DNA of 64,000 nt from assembly GCA_000727475.1 (NCBI GenBank), contig KL647290.1:1424910-1488909 (forward strand), in the 5' to 3' direction. How positions within the stretch are numbered: position 1 is the stretch's first letter; the number at the start of each line of letters is the position of its first letter. This DNA comes from Sarcocystis neurona. Taxonomy: Eukaryota; Apicomplexa; Conoidasida; Eucoccidiorida; Sarcocystidae. Positions 43,380-55,584 of this stretch are shown piece after piece. Under the pieces are notes generated by a model. The model ran no database searches. It was not told the DNA's origin and saw only the letters and a list, made by a program, of their open reading frames with translations. A program made the translations under genes and the position numbers.

Positions 43380-46300
43380 CACAGATGTATACATCGACGT
43401 TGTTCTACTAGATATACGTATACAACTGCTAACACGCATATTTCTATCTCTCTCTCTCTGTATATGTATACACATTTTTTACTTATTTGTGTGCAGCTTT
43501 ATACGAATATCCAAACGTATTTTCGTTCCTTCCGAGCACAGGAGCAGATACTCATATATTTCCCCCCAATTTCTTCTTCCTTTCTCACTCTCTCTCTCTC
43601 CGATATCGTACGTATTCGCAGACGAGTGGCACCAGGTACGGAGGTAGACACAAATATATTTCTCTCTCCGTGTATATGAGTACACATGTGTATCGTTTAT
43701 CACACTTGCGTACATCTGCATCGATTCAAACGGCGGTGAGTCAACGACAATTTGCGCGTTGCAGGTGCGAAGCGCTGAAGCAGTCTGCAACCGGTGCAGT
43801 GTCCTCTACGTGCACAGAGATTCCCACAAAGAGAGATGAGTGGTTACCGGTTTGATCCAGGAAATTTCAGTAAGGAACATTCTTGTGCTTCGTACTCACA
43901 TATACACAAACGAAAACTGCGTAGGTTTTTTGTCTTCGTGCACGCTTGTGCGACACAAACGTCGTGTGCTGAGCACCTGTAGATATTCAGGCAGAAGAGA
44001 GTGGACGTTTACAAATAGTGTTTTCTGTCCTTTCCATATGTCAAGGTATGGGGAGGGAGAGAGACCGGGAAAGAGGCACGTGTACCGATATTTAGTCCGT
44101 TCTGTACCAGGAGATAGTTTTGAACCATTGCGGAATGCGTACATCCCAGACTGCCGCGCGGGCAAACAGTCGCTTGAGCGCGGTACGCGGATGGAGAGAA
44201 AAGGAGTTCCTGTGTTGTGTATGTGCGGAGGCGTGGGAGTGCCGAAGCCAAGTGTCGCTCTAGTAAAGCCGTCGGATAGCCAGAGGTGTACAGGTACACA
44301 GGCGTAGTCAAAGCACTTTCACCAAAACGCACATTCGTGTGTACATGTGCTGCAAATTTATTGACATGCAGGATACCCTTGTGACCGCGTAGGACGCAGA
44401 AAAGATAGTTGCACAGTTTCAGCTGTCCCTCTGCAAGTACTCCTGCTTTTACATATATATATATATATGAATATATGAGCTCTATACAAGGTAAGATGTG
44501 TGTAGAACACGGATATGGAGATGAACAGGCGTACCTACGTACGCCGATGAGACCGCATATGTACCCCCCACACGGGAAAAGATATACGTGTGCGTGCACG
44601 TGTATACGTGTAGATCCGTCCGTAGTTGCTGATATACTTAGACGCGAACGCGACGTTACCCGCGAGAAGTTCCTTTGTACAGAGTCCTCGCTCAACAGCG
44701 GAAGCAAGCAGTCCGGCCGCCGTCTGCTTCATCTTAGGAACCGCGGTACAAATCTACGTGGGAAAATTGCCCGCGTCGTTAAAGAGGATCAATTTCCAAG
44801 CAAAGACGGCCGGACGTCAGTGGAACTGACGAACTGATTTTCTTCATTGCTGGAAGTCCACTGGGGTGGATAATTGTGGATGACGAAGACGAACACGAGA
44901 GAACCAAGAATACCGCACCAAACTCCGTCCGAGACAGCAAGTGGATAAAGGGGCCACAGTGAAGTGTGAGATACTAAAAAAGTGTTTCTTGTCGCACGAC
45001 GGAGTGACCAGACTCACGACACACGCAATTATATGTATAGCGGTCCGAGAAAAAAACATTATCCGCCCGTGGCACTTTGGATTGAATGACACCTTAGGAG
45101 GATGGGAATGTGGTTCAGTAAAACGCCGGAATGCGGATCCAAAGAGGCGCTTTGCAGCTGATGCGTCAGAACGTACAGAGACACAGCTGGCTGTCCAGTT
45201 CCGGCGGAAACATAAAGCTTCGCTTTCGTGCAAGAGGCAAATTTTGATAGGGAACTGTGGAGAAACTAATTGTGTGCATGGGCCCATGTATAAGTGGCAT
45301 CTTAGCAAAGGAAGTGCATTCACAAGGAGTGGGACTGTGTAGGCAAGACACGAATCGCACACAGACGAAAACAAGATTTTCTGCCCGCAGTGGGGGAGTG
45401 AACTGCGACAGCAGAGGCGAATCTATCGCGCAGGTATGCGCCGAAAAGAAAAATAGCGCCGTGCAGGTGGAAATCTGCTCGTGATTGGTGAGTGTTGCAC
45501 TGTACGTTGGCTAATGCCATCCATCCTTGAGGGGGAGTGCAATCGCAGAGGACAGCAGCATTGTATGCGCATGAACGCCGTGGCCAGAAGAAGCACAATG
45601 ATGGAAGTTTTCCTGTGTCTACGGTTGGGATAAGGAGCCGATGTAGAGAATGCACAGAAGGTAACCAAACAACTATCATGCCGCAGCAGTAGGGCGGGGC
45701 GGGATTGAGTATCTCCTCCGCGTAAGTGACACACATTCACGTTTCAAGGTATGTATGAATTGAATTTCAGAATGGAAGTACGAACGGCAGATCAGAGCAG
45801 CGAAGTTGCAGGAGAGAAACCACGGCCGCAGACGCGCAGCGCGTGCGCACGGAGTGCCCGGTTAACCGTCTGGTGAATAGAAACAAGGTGCTCGTCATCT
45901 GCCCCCAAAATAAAATCCATTGTTGAGGTGACAAAGCTCGAGCCAAATATGGTTGCTGTTATGCTAGGTGTGATTCTTCTAGTCGTTTCCAGGTCACAGG
46001 CAACTGTCGAATTACCGATGGGAGGGGGGCGTTTGAAGACACCGCAACACCACTGTCGTGTGGGAGTACAAAGGCGGTACGCGTCGATTCTTCCTTGTAT
46101 CAGCGACGTACACATTTGAATCCGTTTCCTCACCTCATGCAAGGTGGAGTGTACTGGGGCGGGTAGATTGCCTGAAAGCGTCCTACCGATGGCAGATCGG
46201 TCGAGAACATGTTTTTTTCTAACGGTGTAGAGGGCGAATGGATGTGCGCGACACCCACCGCACACTTCTGGAGACCCAGAAGCGTTTATTGCTACTAATC

Positions 46301-46662
46301 GGTGTATCTTGCTGTTTCCACTGTTTCACTACGTCACTCTGAAGTGGTTTGTCCCAAGGTGACGACTGGAGCGTGGATTCCGCTTAACTGGGGCCAGCAT
46401 AAGAAGATAGTCTCCACTACTGCCGGCAACAAAGTAAACGCAGCGAAAACGAGTAACAGTTCAAAAGACTAGCGCACTTCAACGCGTCGTCAGACGCTCG
46501 TGTGCCCATACGTATATTCACTTCCACACAGACAGGAATAGTGGCCCTACAATCACAAAGGAGGTTAATAACAAATCAGACTGTGGAAACGAGGGGAATG
46601 GCGAAAAGGAAAAGGGTACACTGCGACGGAAGGTACTAATGACGCGAGGTGAAGATACAGAG
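43380..46662. other. Repeat-poor DNA, coding content unresolved
   Basis: Several open frames of 130-176 codons overlap on both strands (for example minus 45374-44844, minus 46265-45792, plus 44941-45342). None shows a domain, and overlapping frames look equally protein-like. Short plus and minus segments have usable splice sites (plus from 43780, CEALKQSATGAVSSTC; minus from 44732, KQTAAGLLASAVERGLC). Without transcript data I cannot choose. Confidence 0.3.
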
Positions 46663-47105
46663 GGGAGGAAAACCAGTCGATTATGGAAAAGACAAGGCCG
46701 CAGTAGAGTTTCTTCACAAAGGGGCGGTGTAAATATACAATGACGACCGCTAGAGATGTGAAACACTGTGCCGGACGCACACAAAACGGAACGGTTCTCA
46801 CATATATACATATATATAAAGGAGAAAAACCAGTCGACGATGGAGGACACAAAGCCCGTCACGGTTTATTTACGAAAAGGCGGTGTAACCACACAACAAC
46901 GAAAGCAAGAGTTGCGATGTATTGTCCCAAACGCACACGAAACGAACACCGCTCATCTTCATATATATATATACATAAAAGCAGAAAAACCAGCCGATCA
47001 TGGGAAGACAAAGCCGGGGTACAGTTTCTTCACGAAGAGGCGGTGTAACGACACAAAAACGAACGCTAGAGGTGTGATCCATCGTCGCGCACGCACATAA
47101 GACGG
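46663..47105. repeat. About 158-bp tandem repeat, three copies
   Basis: AAAACCAGTCGAnnATGG-type starts recur at about 46663, 46821 and 46980. Each is followed by ACAAAGCCnG, TTTnTTCACnAA, a GGCGGTGTAA block and a CGCACACnAnACGGAACG block. Divergence is about 20 percent by eye. A TATATA run sits between copies. Confidence 0.8.
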
Positions 47106-48162
47106 AACGCTTATCACAAAAAGGTGTCTCTAACGTAGTGACTCTGCTGAATACCTGCACACGTCGGTCTACATTAAGACGTATATACAGCTGCCTGGTG
47201 AACGCGCACTTCTATGTTGAGCACGTACAAAATTTACCCGCTTTCCAGACCCTCTTTCTATCGTGCCAGCAGTCCGCGAGTACGCCCTACATGTAAGAGT
47301 GGCGCTGCATCCAATAGTATACTCAGGGAATGGATACAGGTGGAAGAGCCATTCGGCACTAGTTGCGAAGCGCTGTACAGGATACTCCGTAGGCACCGTA
47401 GTAGCTAAAAAGCGGCAGTGACTGCCGCGGTAGCAGTAGTAATATGAATAGCAATTGGAGCAGTTGCACTCCCAGAGCTAGTAGGATAAATCGGGGATTG
47501 GTAACTGGGTTAAGCACTGATGTGAATATCAGTGTCAAGATAGTATATGGGAGCGGAGTGACCTAATGATAGTAGCATTATGTGTAGTGGTGAATCCAGT
47601 AGAGAGGACGTGTAGATTGATTCCTGTGCACCCAGTTGTGTCATGTACAGCATTGTGTAGAAGAGGTGCGGTGGGTCGGTTCAAGAAATGTGGGCTACAG
47701 TTGAACACCATGATGTTCAGTTATGACCAAGGTGGTGGACCACAACGATGCAAGTGCAGCTGGATCTGAAGGACAAGGCATTGGCAAATGCAGTAGTTGT
47801 TGTGGGAGAAGGCGTACGAGAATTAGTGAAGCTGGACACGCGAATCGCCACAAGAACAGCAACGCTCGTGAAGGCAGCAGTTGTTTTAACCTGCTAGCTG
47901 TAATGCACTGCCCTTTCGCTATTTTTTGTATCTCGAGATGGAGGACGACTCGAACAGAATACGAGGTTGTTTGCATAGTATTTTTCAGTATTGTTCTTAG
48001 TGAATATCAACACCACGGCCTGTAACAAAAAGGATACTTCTCCCTACTTTTCCTCCACTCTTTTGCTGCGTAAGCTCGTGCCCCTACATTTTGCCGTCGA
48101 ACTGAAGGTAGAACTGCGAGTTTACTCCACTTTCACATCAGCCTCACAAGGAGAAACTCCGA
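47106..48162. other. Unresolved region with one small protein-like frame
   Basis: A plus ATG at 47748 opens 49 codons (QVQLDLKDKALANAVVVVGE then GVRELVKLDTRIATR) that look like an amphipathic helix. Upstream in the same frame, from about 47420, the sequence reads AVTAAVAVVI, IAIGAVALPELVG and similar pieces interrupted by stops, as in a decayed coding stretch. Confidence 0.3.
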
Positions 48163-48346
48163 ATGAGTAGTCACCACAGCCGATTATGTAGATCATTCCA
48201 CTTCACATATATTCCTGCCTCCCGTTCGTTATATGGAGGAAACATGGAAGGTCCACTGCTGCGAAAGATGAGGCTCCTTAGCATCCATCCTCTATCCGTC
48301 AATGGTCGTCTGTCTCCGGAAAATCCGCGTGTGCGTTGGGGACCAC
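48163..48346 (+). CDS. Candidate first exon (ATG to donor)
   Basis: An ATG at 48163 and the donor GACCAC/gtaagc at 48347 enclose 61 codons plus one base: SSHHSRLCRSFHFTYIPASR then SLYGGNMEGPLLRKMRLL and ENPRVRWGP. No family is recognised. Phase 1 exit fits the microexon at 48507. Confidence 0.35.
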
Positions 48347-48506
48347 GTAAGCCTCTTGGGCTTTTCCATGCATAACAGTAGCTGGAAATCCGTACTCCCC
48401 ACGAGCACTTTGCCGACATCGATTCGAAAGAAATATTTACCAACTCAGTGACACCTATGTGGAAATAACACGGCGGTGTCTTATGTAAACCCTGACTGCC
48501 CTGCAG

Positions 48507-48523
48507 ATGAAGTCGCCCGTGTG
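48507..48523 (+). CDS. Candidate 17-bp microexon
   Basis: ctgactgccctgcag precedes and GTGTG/gtaagc follows. Joined in phase to the previous exon it adds HEVARV and exits in phase 0. Both splice signals are strong, but an exon this short is easily a coincidence. Confidence 0.25.
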
Positions 48524-48957
48524 GTAAGCGAAAACTCCTCCCCGTCATACATTCCACATATGCAAGAACTATCGTGCAAACACGTGCAAAAACACAAGTG
48601 TGCAGTGTGTGTAGTTATTTCTGTGTGTGCATTTGTGGCCGACCACGCAGTTGGAACTACGGTGGAATAGTTGTGAACACACTTCTGAATATATGCGTGG
48701 ACAGCGTATGCATTCAATTTTATGTGTGCATGTTCCCGCATATCCCCTGTGAAGGAGAACACAGTTTGCACTACTTGCACTAACCCCAGTAAACCTTCGC
48801 AGTCATGTGCGTGTGCGTACGTATATGTGTATATGTACGTATACCTATGAAGTAGACATGGTTGAGTGTATGGCTTTACATGTTTCCCTCAGAAAGACTC
48901 TAGCATATATATGTATATATATATATATATCCGCGTATACCTCTTTCTATCCGACAG

Positions 48958-49061
48958 CAGTTCGTACGCATTTGATCGACATCATACCAGAAGACGTCGC
49001 TCCTGGAGACGGTGTTGCACGATTGTGTATGAGTGTACGCCTGCTTGAGCGCTGCTACTGA
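48958..49061 (+). CDS. Candidate terminal exon
   Basis: The acceptor ctatccgacag leads into VRTHLIDIIPEDVAPGDGVA then RLCMSVRLLERCY and a stop. The composition is clearly protein-like, and it is preceded by a TA tract typical of introns here. No family is recognised. Confidence 0.35.
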
Positions 49062-49354
49062 CGGATGAAGGCAGGTGGGCATGTTGGTATACGTGCTTAG
49101 GTATATGTGCATTTACGTGTACGCGCGAGGCGTTGCGCTCGCGATCGTGTCTACGCGTGTTTTTAGATGGTCTGCTGGCGACTGTATTTACAAAGGAAGA
49201 GCACAGGAAGTCTATCTATCACAGGGTGCGAGGCACGCAAAGCGACAGATCAGTCACTGCACCCATACGAGGTACACGGGTGTGTATCTATGTACATGTC
49301 TATCTCGTTTATCCATACAAATATATATGTACATGTGTAAGTGTTCCCACGCAG

Positions 49355-49437
49355 GAGTTGCTTGCGATAGAATTGAGTATTTGGGCGGAAGCAGTTATTC
49401 CATTGCGCTGGTCGAACCTGTGGTGGTGGCAGCGTAA
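49355..49437 (+). CDS. Candidate terminal exon
   Basis: The acceptor gtgttcccacgcag leads into GVACDRIEYLGGSSYSIALV then EPVVVAA and a stop (2 bases plus 27 codons). No family is recognised. Confidence 0.3.
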
Positions 49438-49532
49438 TAATAGCGTGCATGAAATTAGTAAACACATATATACATATATGCGTATATATGTAGAAATAAA
49501 GAAACACACGGTGCACACACGCACAGGGCAAG

Positions 49533-49986
49533 ACTTATACGTATTTGCGTCTGTCAAACGCCTATGAACACTTGTAACTTCTTAAGCAAAGACATCTCGC
49601 ATACTTTCTCATACTTTCTCTTCCGCGTGTAAAGCCACGACATGCCTGCCTATGTGATTTAATTGTGTGGTTCCCTTCGTCGATGATTCACAGGGCTTTG
49701 CACGACTGGGAAATCTGGAAATTGACTGGACACTATACTGATGCCGCCTGGCTCGCAAGGCAATACTTATACGTATTTGCGTCTGTCAAACGCCTACGAA
49801 CACTTGTAACTTCTTAAGCAAAGACATCTCGCATACTTTCTCATACTTTCTCTTCCGCGTGTAAAGCCACGACATGCCTGCCTATGTGATTTAATTGTGT
49901 GGTTCCCTTCGTCGACGATTCACAGGGTTCTGCACGACTGGGAAATCTGGAAATTGACTGGACACTATACTGATGCCGCCTGGCTC
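49533..49986 (+). repeat. Tandem duplication, 232-bp offset, nearly identical copies
   Basis: 49533-49754 and 49765-49986 match over 222 bp with only a few substitutions. Each copy ends with a possible acceptor (GATTCACAG) and a frame LHDWEIWKLTGHYTDAAWL. In the left copy the frame runs on into the second copy; in the right copy it continues to RGRN and a GT. The near identity implies a recent event. Confidence 0.9.
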
Positions 49987-50522
49987 CGCGGGCGAAACGT
50001 GACAGGTGTTGGCACACGAACACGCGCAAAACGTTTTAAGCGCTTAATGACTGACGTCACGTATCCTGTGTGTAAGGGCCGAAGCATTTCTCTGGAGCAA
50101 GTTGCGACATATCTGTGTGAGAAAATCCGAATTTCTTATGTGTGGCACGTTAAAGGTTACCCTGTACTGCTTTTGCGGACTCTCATACCAAGATATTCAT
50201 GTGTAGACAAAGAAGCAAGGGCATCTGGACACTATTACGTATGAACACGCGTTTGTATACACACAGTGTATTCCGCATTCTGCATATTCCATGCTTGCAC
50301 TCGCTTTGCAAGGGCACTATCTCGTATCACTGTTTTGCTGCTACTCACCACAGCAGCCTTCTACTTTGCGCATCATTTCATTGTGCAGCTGTGTCCTTCG
50401 GTATGTGCAACCGCAAGCGAATGGCGTGGCTTTAAGGTGCACATGCCCTGCACTTGTACAGACGGTGGCTGCGCGATCGTACCCTTCACCAGGTAGTTCG
50501 TAACCTGCATGTACAAATCTAG

Positions 50523-50630
50523 AAAAGTACCGCGCAAGGCAGCCTGAAATCATGTTTGCTGTTGTCGCTGCATCACAGCAAGCTTCTGAACAGCCCGAAA
50601 GCAAATACAGTTTGAGACGAGACATAGCAG
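50523..50630 (+). CDS. Candidate exon
   Basis: The acceptor tgcatgtacaaatctag and the donor ATAGCAG/gtgatc enclose KYRARQPEIMFAVVAASQQA then SEQPESKYSLRRDIA. The frame is hydrophilic with an ordinary composition. The phase (needs 1 base in, leaves 1 out) is symmetric, so the exon could be skipped without a frameshift. No family is recognised. Confidence 0.4.
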
Positions 50631-51801
50631 GTGATCCTGCGCATTAATGTACATGTTATTCACGCTGCATTCCCACGTTTACGAACCTATGAATATGTGA
50701 TTGTAGTACCTCCAAGCATAAACTTCGCACGGTTGTGGTGCGTCTTTGATTTGGGTGCCCACATGCAAAGAATCACGCCGATATGACACCGCGGAGAATT
50801 GTCCATTTGACCGGCTGCACGCAGCCGATCAACTCGGTGCTCAAACGCGGTACAATGGGTTGGAAAAGTCAGTTCGCATGGAGCACAGGAAATGTGTGCA
50901 GAGCGAATACCTGCATAACTCTTATCTCGGAACCACCTGATAAGGAAGTGCGAATTTGCTGAGGTATTAAGTGCGTGATACTCCTGACCGTTCACATACA
51001 AGACGGCGAAATATGCTTAACTGCGACGACACCATAGATTGTGTGGAACTCCGGAGTGCACGTAAACTAGACGACGGTCCTCATCTTTCACGCATATGAG
51101 AGGACACTACAACCTCTCTCGTGGACTGTTCCCGTATGTTCGAAACGCAATAGTAATCCTGCTGGCTTCCCATTCATTCATCCTTGCGAAATATTACAAA
51201 TATCCTGCGAAGCGGCACCTGCTCCCATTTAGACCCATCTGCTTTTGCAGGCACAGCTAGAAGCTGCCAACTACTTTTACACACACACACACACACATAC
51301 CTTTGTGTATATATGTATATGCGCACATATCTATATATATGTATACAGGGGTATATGTGGACTTGTTGTTAGTTAGTTCACAGCGGCTCTCAACGACAAG
51401 CCATCCTGTGAGAAGACCACACATTTTTTGCGAGTGGAATTCTGCGCCCTGCCGTTGGTGAAGCGTAATCACGGCTGCACTGAGTACTTCCACCGGAGAA
51501 GGAAAACTGGGGTTTGCGCCCTCTTACTCAAAGAGCCTCTCGTCGCTTACCCTGACTCATAATATAGTCCGCGGTGAATGTTGCACATGTAGTGTTCAGG
51601 TCAACTGCCTTTGCTAAGGCAATTGACCTACTCCTAATGCCGGCAAGTGAAACCACTTGCATTGTGCGTTGGAGGTACACCAGATGCACAGTTAAATTTT
51701 CCCACCGACTTTACGAAGATATTTAGTTGTCTGTATAATCTTCGGCTACGTTCGTGTGCATATATCTTGACGACTGCCACTATATGTACATTCCTATCTA
51801 G
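50631..51801. other. Nothing resolved
   Basis: Ordinary-complexity DNA with a (CA)n run near 51280 and TA sequence near 51320-51345. Open frames are short. Confidence 0.35.
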
Positions 51802-51862
51802 GCATCCATGCGTATGAGTGCCTACATGGCGATAAACATCTTGTGGCTGTATCTGTTGAAAG
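51802..51862 (+). CDS. Candidate short exon
   Basis: The acceptor gtacattcctatctag and the donor GTTGAAAG/gtaact enclose 61 bases reading IHAYECLHGDKHLVAVSVE. Signals are good; the gene is unknown. Confidence 0.3.
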
Positions 51863-52418
51863 GTAACTGCCACAAAAGTAGCCTCTCTCCGGAAGGTAAC
51901 GTAGATTATGTGCGCAGTCACCTCGCCGTACATACGCAAGTGTACAGTTATATATTATCACCGGGATTTGCACGTATGCGTACTGGTTTCCGAAGGATCT
52001 TCCGTTATATGGATTACTACTTATATTAGTAATCCATATATACATTTAAATACGTGCGCACGCGTGTACGCATCGTGCAACAAGGAGTTACACCAGTGCG
52101 TACGCATTCACGTGGATATGTGTTTACATCAAGTACGTGAATGCTAAACCGACGTTCATGCGCGCATATATAGATATATATACATATATATATATATAAA
52201 TGTACGTGAGTTGGAACGCCGTCTGGTGGGCTGGCGGGGGGCGACTTTATGAGGGAGACGCTTCGATTGGTGTATCACTTGGAACATCTGGACCCTTATT
52301 CATGACAAAGTGTCCTTTACATATTCACTAGAGAGAGTTTCTAATGTGCTTGCGCCTTTTTGCTCCGCGTCAAGCTACAAGTAACACGGTCCACGGAAGC
52401 TTAGGAGTGATACAACAG
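51863..52418. other. Nothing resolved
   Basis: TA-rich near 52165-52200; otherwise ordinary sequence without supported exons. It probably includes the upstream intron of the gene that follows. Confidence 0.35.
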
Positions 52419-52649
52419 ATGAGTATCGACTGGTGTTGCGTAGGAAGGCACTTATTTTCGCTGACCCTCTCCGTGGGACACATGTCCTCCTCCGCAGTAC
52501 AAAGCCTCAAAGACGAATCTCGATTCACACTGAAGAGCTCTTTACTTTCCCGTGTGCACAGCGCCACGAGGATACGAACATCGAGGACTGCGGGCGGGGG
52601 ACGGCGTCGCTTTTTCCGGGCTCGGGGTGGCACCGGGCAGACTCGTACG
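52419..52649 (+). CDS. Two-exon gene model, first visible exon
   Basis: The acceptor agtgatacaacag and the donor TCGTACG/gttgaa enclose 2 bases, 76 codons and 1 base. The reading is EYRLVLRRKALIFADPLRG then THVLLRSTKPQRRISIHTEE and LFTFPCAQRHEDTNIEDCG. Overlapping plus and minus frames are open too, but this one pairs in phase with the next exon. I do not recognise the protein; upstream exons are expected because it enters in mid-codon. Confidence 0.45.
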
Positions 52650-52827
52650 GTTGAAACTTCCGTCTCTACACTTGAAAACCCCCAAATACTTACGACAAAT
52701 AACACCCACAGTGGTTAGCACACTTTGCAAAAATAGCTCTGCCTACTGAGACCTTTAAAATGTCCGTGGACACGCGTGTGGACCTTCTTATTGTGGACTG
52801 CATAATGTCGCCGGAGCCGCTGCACAG

Positions 52828-53135
52828 CGAGCGACCCGGCGGTGCGCCGCCTCAATAATGCGCGCCACCGGAGCTACCAGCTGACTCAAGAGAAGCACAC
52901 CCACGCCTTCATAGGACGGCAGGAACCGTGGAAGGCTGAGCTAGTGGGTGTTCACTACTTTGCGTTCGCCCCACCTGGCTATGTACGGGTCGTACCTCTT
53001 ATTCTTTTCCACGGTCAAAAGCCGGCCGTTTCTTCCCTGTATATGGCTTGCTCCGTAGCTCGCTCTCAACTGCGGAGGGGCGGCTACGTGCGAGTCACAC
53101 GGTATACTGCCCATTCCGGGCGACGAGGCGCGTAG
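52828..53135 (+). CDS. Two-exon gene model, terminal exon
   Basis: The acceptor gagccgctgcacag follows a 178-bp intron. The exon reads SDPAVRRLNNARHRSYQLT then FIGRQEPWKAELVGVHYFAF, APPGYVRVVPLILFHGQ and a stop at 53133. It needs one base from the previous exon, which is what that exon leaves. Basic and aromatic residues are frequent. No family is recognised. Confidence 0.45.
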
Positions 53136-53297
53136 CGCTGCTCCTGGTAAAAGTGTGTTTAGGTCAAAGATCTTCAAATGTAGTTTGCTTATAAGGTCTA
53201 ATACACTCCTCGAGAGGTAGGAGTATTTGTGGCACTTGTTAACTGAGGACAAGCCATTGCACTCGGCGGTATGACGTTGCGAATTTCCGCGTCTTGT

Positions 53298-53341
53298 GAA
53301 GGTATTACGAAGGTATTATGAAGGTACTATGAAGGTATTGT
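53298..53341 (+). repeat. 11-bp tandem repeat, four copies
   Basis: GAAGGTATTAC-type units, each with at most two changes. Confidence 0.9.
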
Positions 53342-53743
53342 GCAAGTGTTCAGTAATAAAGCAAGCACTTCTGGCACCTGTGGTAACGGTTCAAGTGGGC
53401 GCAGAAGTTAGGAAACCTGTCTGTCGTCGCACGCTGTGTGTGCTGGGATATGACGACCTTAACAAGAAATAGCAACCAAAGCGTAGATGCTCCACGTCCG
53501 CAAACCCGACTGCAGGAAGCCTCCTTAGGCATGTGACATACGCGGTATGTAGTACAACCACTTTCATTTAGCGCCATTCCATGCTGTAGTGCACGTAGAG
53601 TGAATATTCAGTCGTGGTGACCAGAAAGTCAACCGAAGAAGAGGACGAGAAGGCGGCCAGAGAGGTGGAGTGTGTAGTAGTACGGCGCATGGGAAGCCTG
53701 CTTTGTCAAAAAAGTTGAAGAGATTCTTCTCCCTTCAAAGAAA

Positions 53744-54056
53744 ATGCAGACACCTTCAGGCGACGACACCTCCATCCTTCGGAGCGACGCTCCTGAGGAA
53801 CCTCCAGCGCAGAAATCCATAGAAGAAACAGTGGAAGCTATGCCAGAAGGTTCAACCGCTAAAGAGGAGGAGCAGCATGTAAGTGAGATGGCAGAAGAAC
53901 AAGACCAAGGGCAGAAAGAAGGGAAAGAGCAGACCACCGCGCTACCACGTAGAGAGAGAAGCGTGATGTTTGCCGACACGCCGCAAGCAGCAACTGAGTT
54001 TTTGAAGAAGGAACCCTCGAGACTTCCCTCCCTGCGAGAAACCCGCGTCGTCACAG
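53744..54056 (+). CDS. Five-exon gene, exon 1 (ATG): acidic Glu/Gln-rich start
   Basis: An ATG at 53744 in an A-rich context opens 104 codons plus one base up to the donor GTCACAG/gtgaga. The reading is QTPSGDDTSILRSDAPEEPP, then an acidic Glu/Gln-rich stretch (STAKEEEQHVSEMAEEQDQG) and RSVMFADTPQAATEFLKKEP then SRLPSLRETRVVT. No signal peptide and no membrane segment are present, so a cytosolic or cortical protein is likely. It exits after one base, which fits the two-base entry of the exon at 55089. I do not recognise the family. Confidence 0.6.
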
Positions 54057-55088
54057 GTGAGAGAGACCAGCATCGCGTGCAACAAGAAATTGATGGAAAT
54101 GCGGGAAAAAGACGGTCATGAACTTTAGTACACTCCCACAAGGAACTTTATAGTGTACTGCGGCCAGAAGTATTGTCCGATAAGTAGTGAACAAGTGGAG
54201 GGGGAGGCTGCGGTTCGTCCGGAACCTGTATTCGGTGCTGGAGTATCTCAGGAGGACAACAGAGCGTAGGCTCAGTCGGCTCTCAATGAAGCGGATAGAA
54301 GGTTTGAAAATCTTACCACTGCTGTCGTGAGGATATGCGTTTCTAAATTCAGCTGAAGTCACTTGCCTCCTGCCGAGTGACGGACTCTGTCGTGGCTTCA
54401 GCAAAACTTCGAGACTGTGTTTCGTGGGTGGAAGAAAGAATGCGCCAACTACCGTATGCTAGCTTCACTGTCTTCCAAAGCTGCTCAATGCACTACGTAC
54501 CTTCTATTTGAGTCTTTGCGGCTTTGTCGTTCAAGCGTGGAGACATTCACGCTGTTGCGATAGCCCACACGGCGTCTTCTAATGACCTTCTAGTTCTGTG
54601 GAGGTAAACTTCGGGTGTCGGGCCAAGTAGTTCTGTGTAGGCAAGAATAAGTTTGCAACACGAGGATATGCTTCACCGATCTTGCTAAAAAGGGCAGGCA
54701 CTCTGTGAAGGGACCTTGATTAATAAGCAGGAGAGTCCGCTATTTAGGGGAAGTAGGTCCACGTTAGATCCATTAAAGAGGAAAGCACGAAATCCTTCTA
54801 TATTGAGGACAATACAACAACGCACCTCCGAAGGCATTAGCTCGCCCTGCGGTAATTACGCGTCACGAACAGTAACTGCCTCCAATTTTGTATCGCGCGG
54901 GAGAGTTTCTTTATCAAGTGGATATTCGTTTGCTGGAAGAGGTGGGAAAAGTGCGATTCATTTATGAAGTATGGGTTCGTGTAGCATGCTTCTTGAGACT
55001 TTTGCGATGAACACAAACGAGCACACGAACACGTTATTGTTGTGCGCTTGGTGTGACTTTGTTTGGAATTTTCCTTGCCTTCTTGCAG
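54057..55088 (+). other. Intron of the five-exon gene
   Basis: Begins gtgaga and ends ttgccttcttgcag. About 1 kb of ordinary sequence; no repeat tracts or supported exons. Confidence 0.5.
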
Positions 55089-55501
55089 CGACACCGCAGC
55101 GCAGCGGCACTTTTAGCTTGTTACGAAAGCTCACGACCGAGCTTTTTTCAGTTCCCTTCGGTTTCTTTCAAAGCCGTGCAGAGGTTCGCACTTGGGGAGA
55201 GGAGCAGCTGATTGACCCTTCCGTGCAACCAAGGTGTCCCTCCACGGCGCACTATGGCTGGGGATCTCTACCTAATTACCCAAAAAGCTCACTTTTCTTT
55301 CTACAGCCAAGAGACCCTGGCAGAAGACCACCACAGTTCTACTCACTAGCACCCAAGGGGGGCTACCGGCCTGCGCCTGGGGTTCCTGTTCTGCAATTCG
55401 TTCCAACTCCCGTAGAGATCCCGCAAGTCACTCCATTGGAAACCCCCGGTTACAACTGGAAAGATCTCAAAGAATACCGAATGGATACCGTTCCCTATGT
55501 G
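55089..55501 (+). CDS. Five-exon gene, exon 2: Pro/Val-rich body
   Basis: The acceptor ttccttgccttcttgcag and the donor CCCTATGTG/gtaaga enclose 2 bases plus 137 codons. The reading starts TPQRSGTFSLLRKLTTELF, includes WGEEQLIDPSVQPRCPSTAH and PQFYSLAPKGGYRPAPGVPV, and ends in a Val/Pro run: LQFVPTPVEIPQVTPLETPG then YNWKDLKEYRMDTVPYV. Val-Pro-x-Pro-Val-Glu-x-Pro patterns recall the alveolin/articulin proteins of the coccidian inner membrane complex, but the canonical repeat is absent, so this is only a suggestion. This is the best-supported exon of the repeat-poor half. Confidence 0.6.
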
Positions 55502-55584
55502 GTAAGAGGATTAATCCATCGTCTGAGGGTAACACGTTTTTGTAAGGGGTAGAGGTGTAACAAATGTACTCCGCGTGAATGCAG

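Noticed and set aside
44844..46265. Overlapping open frames suspected to be a decayed retroelement
   Set aside because: No reverse transcriptase, protease or integrase motif could be read in any frame.
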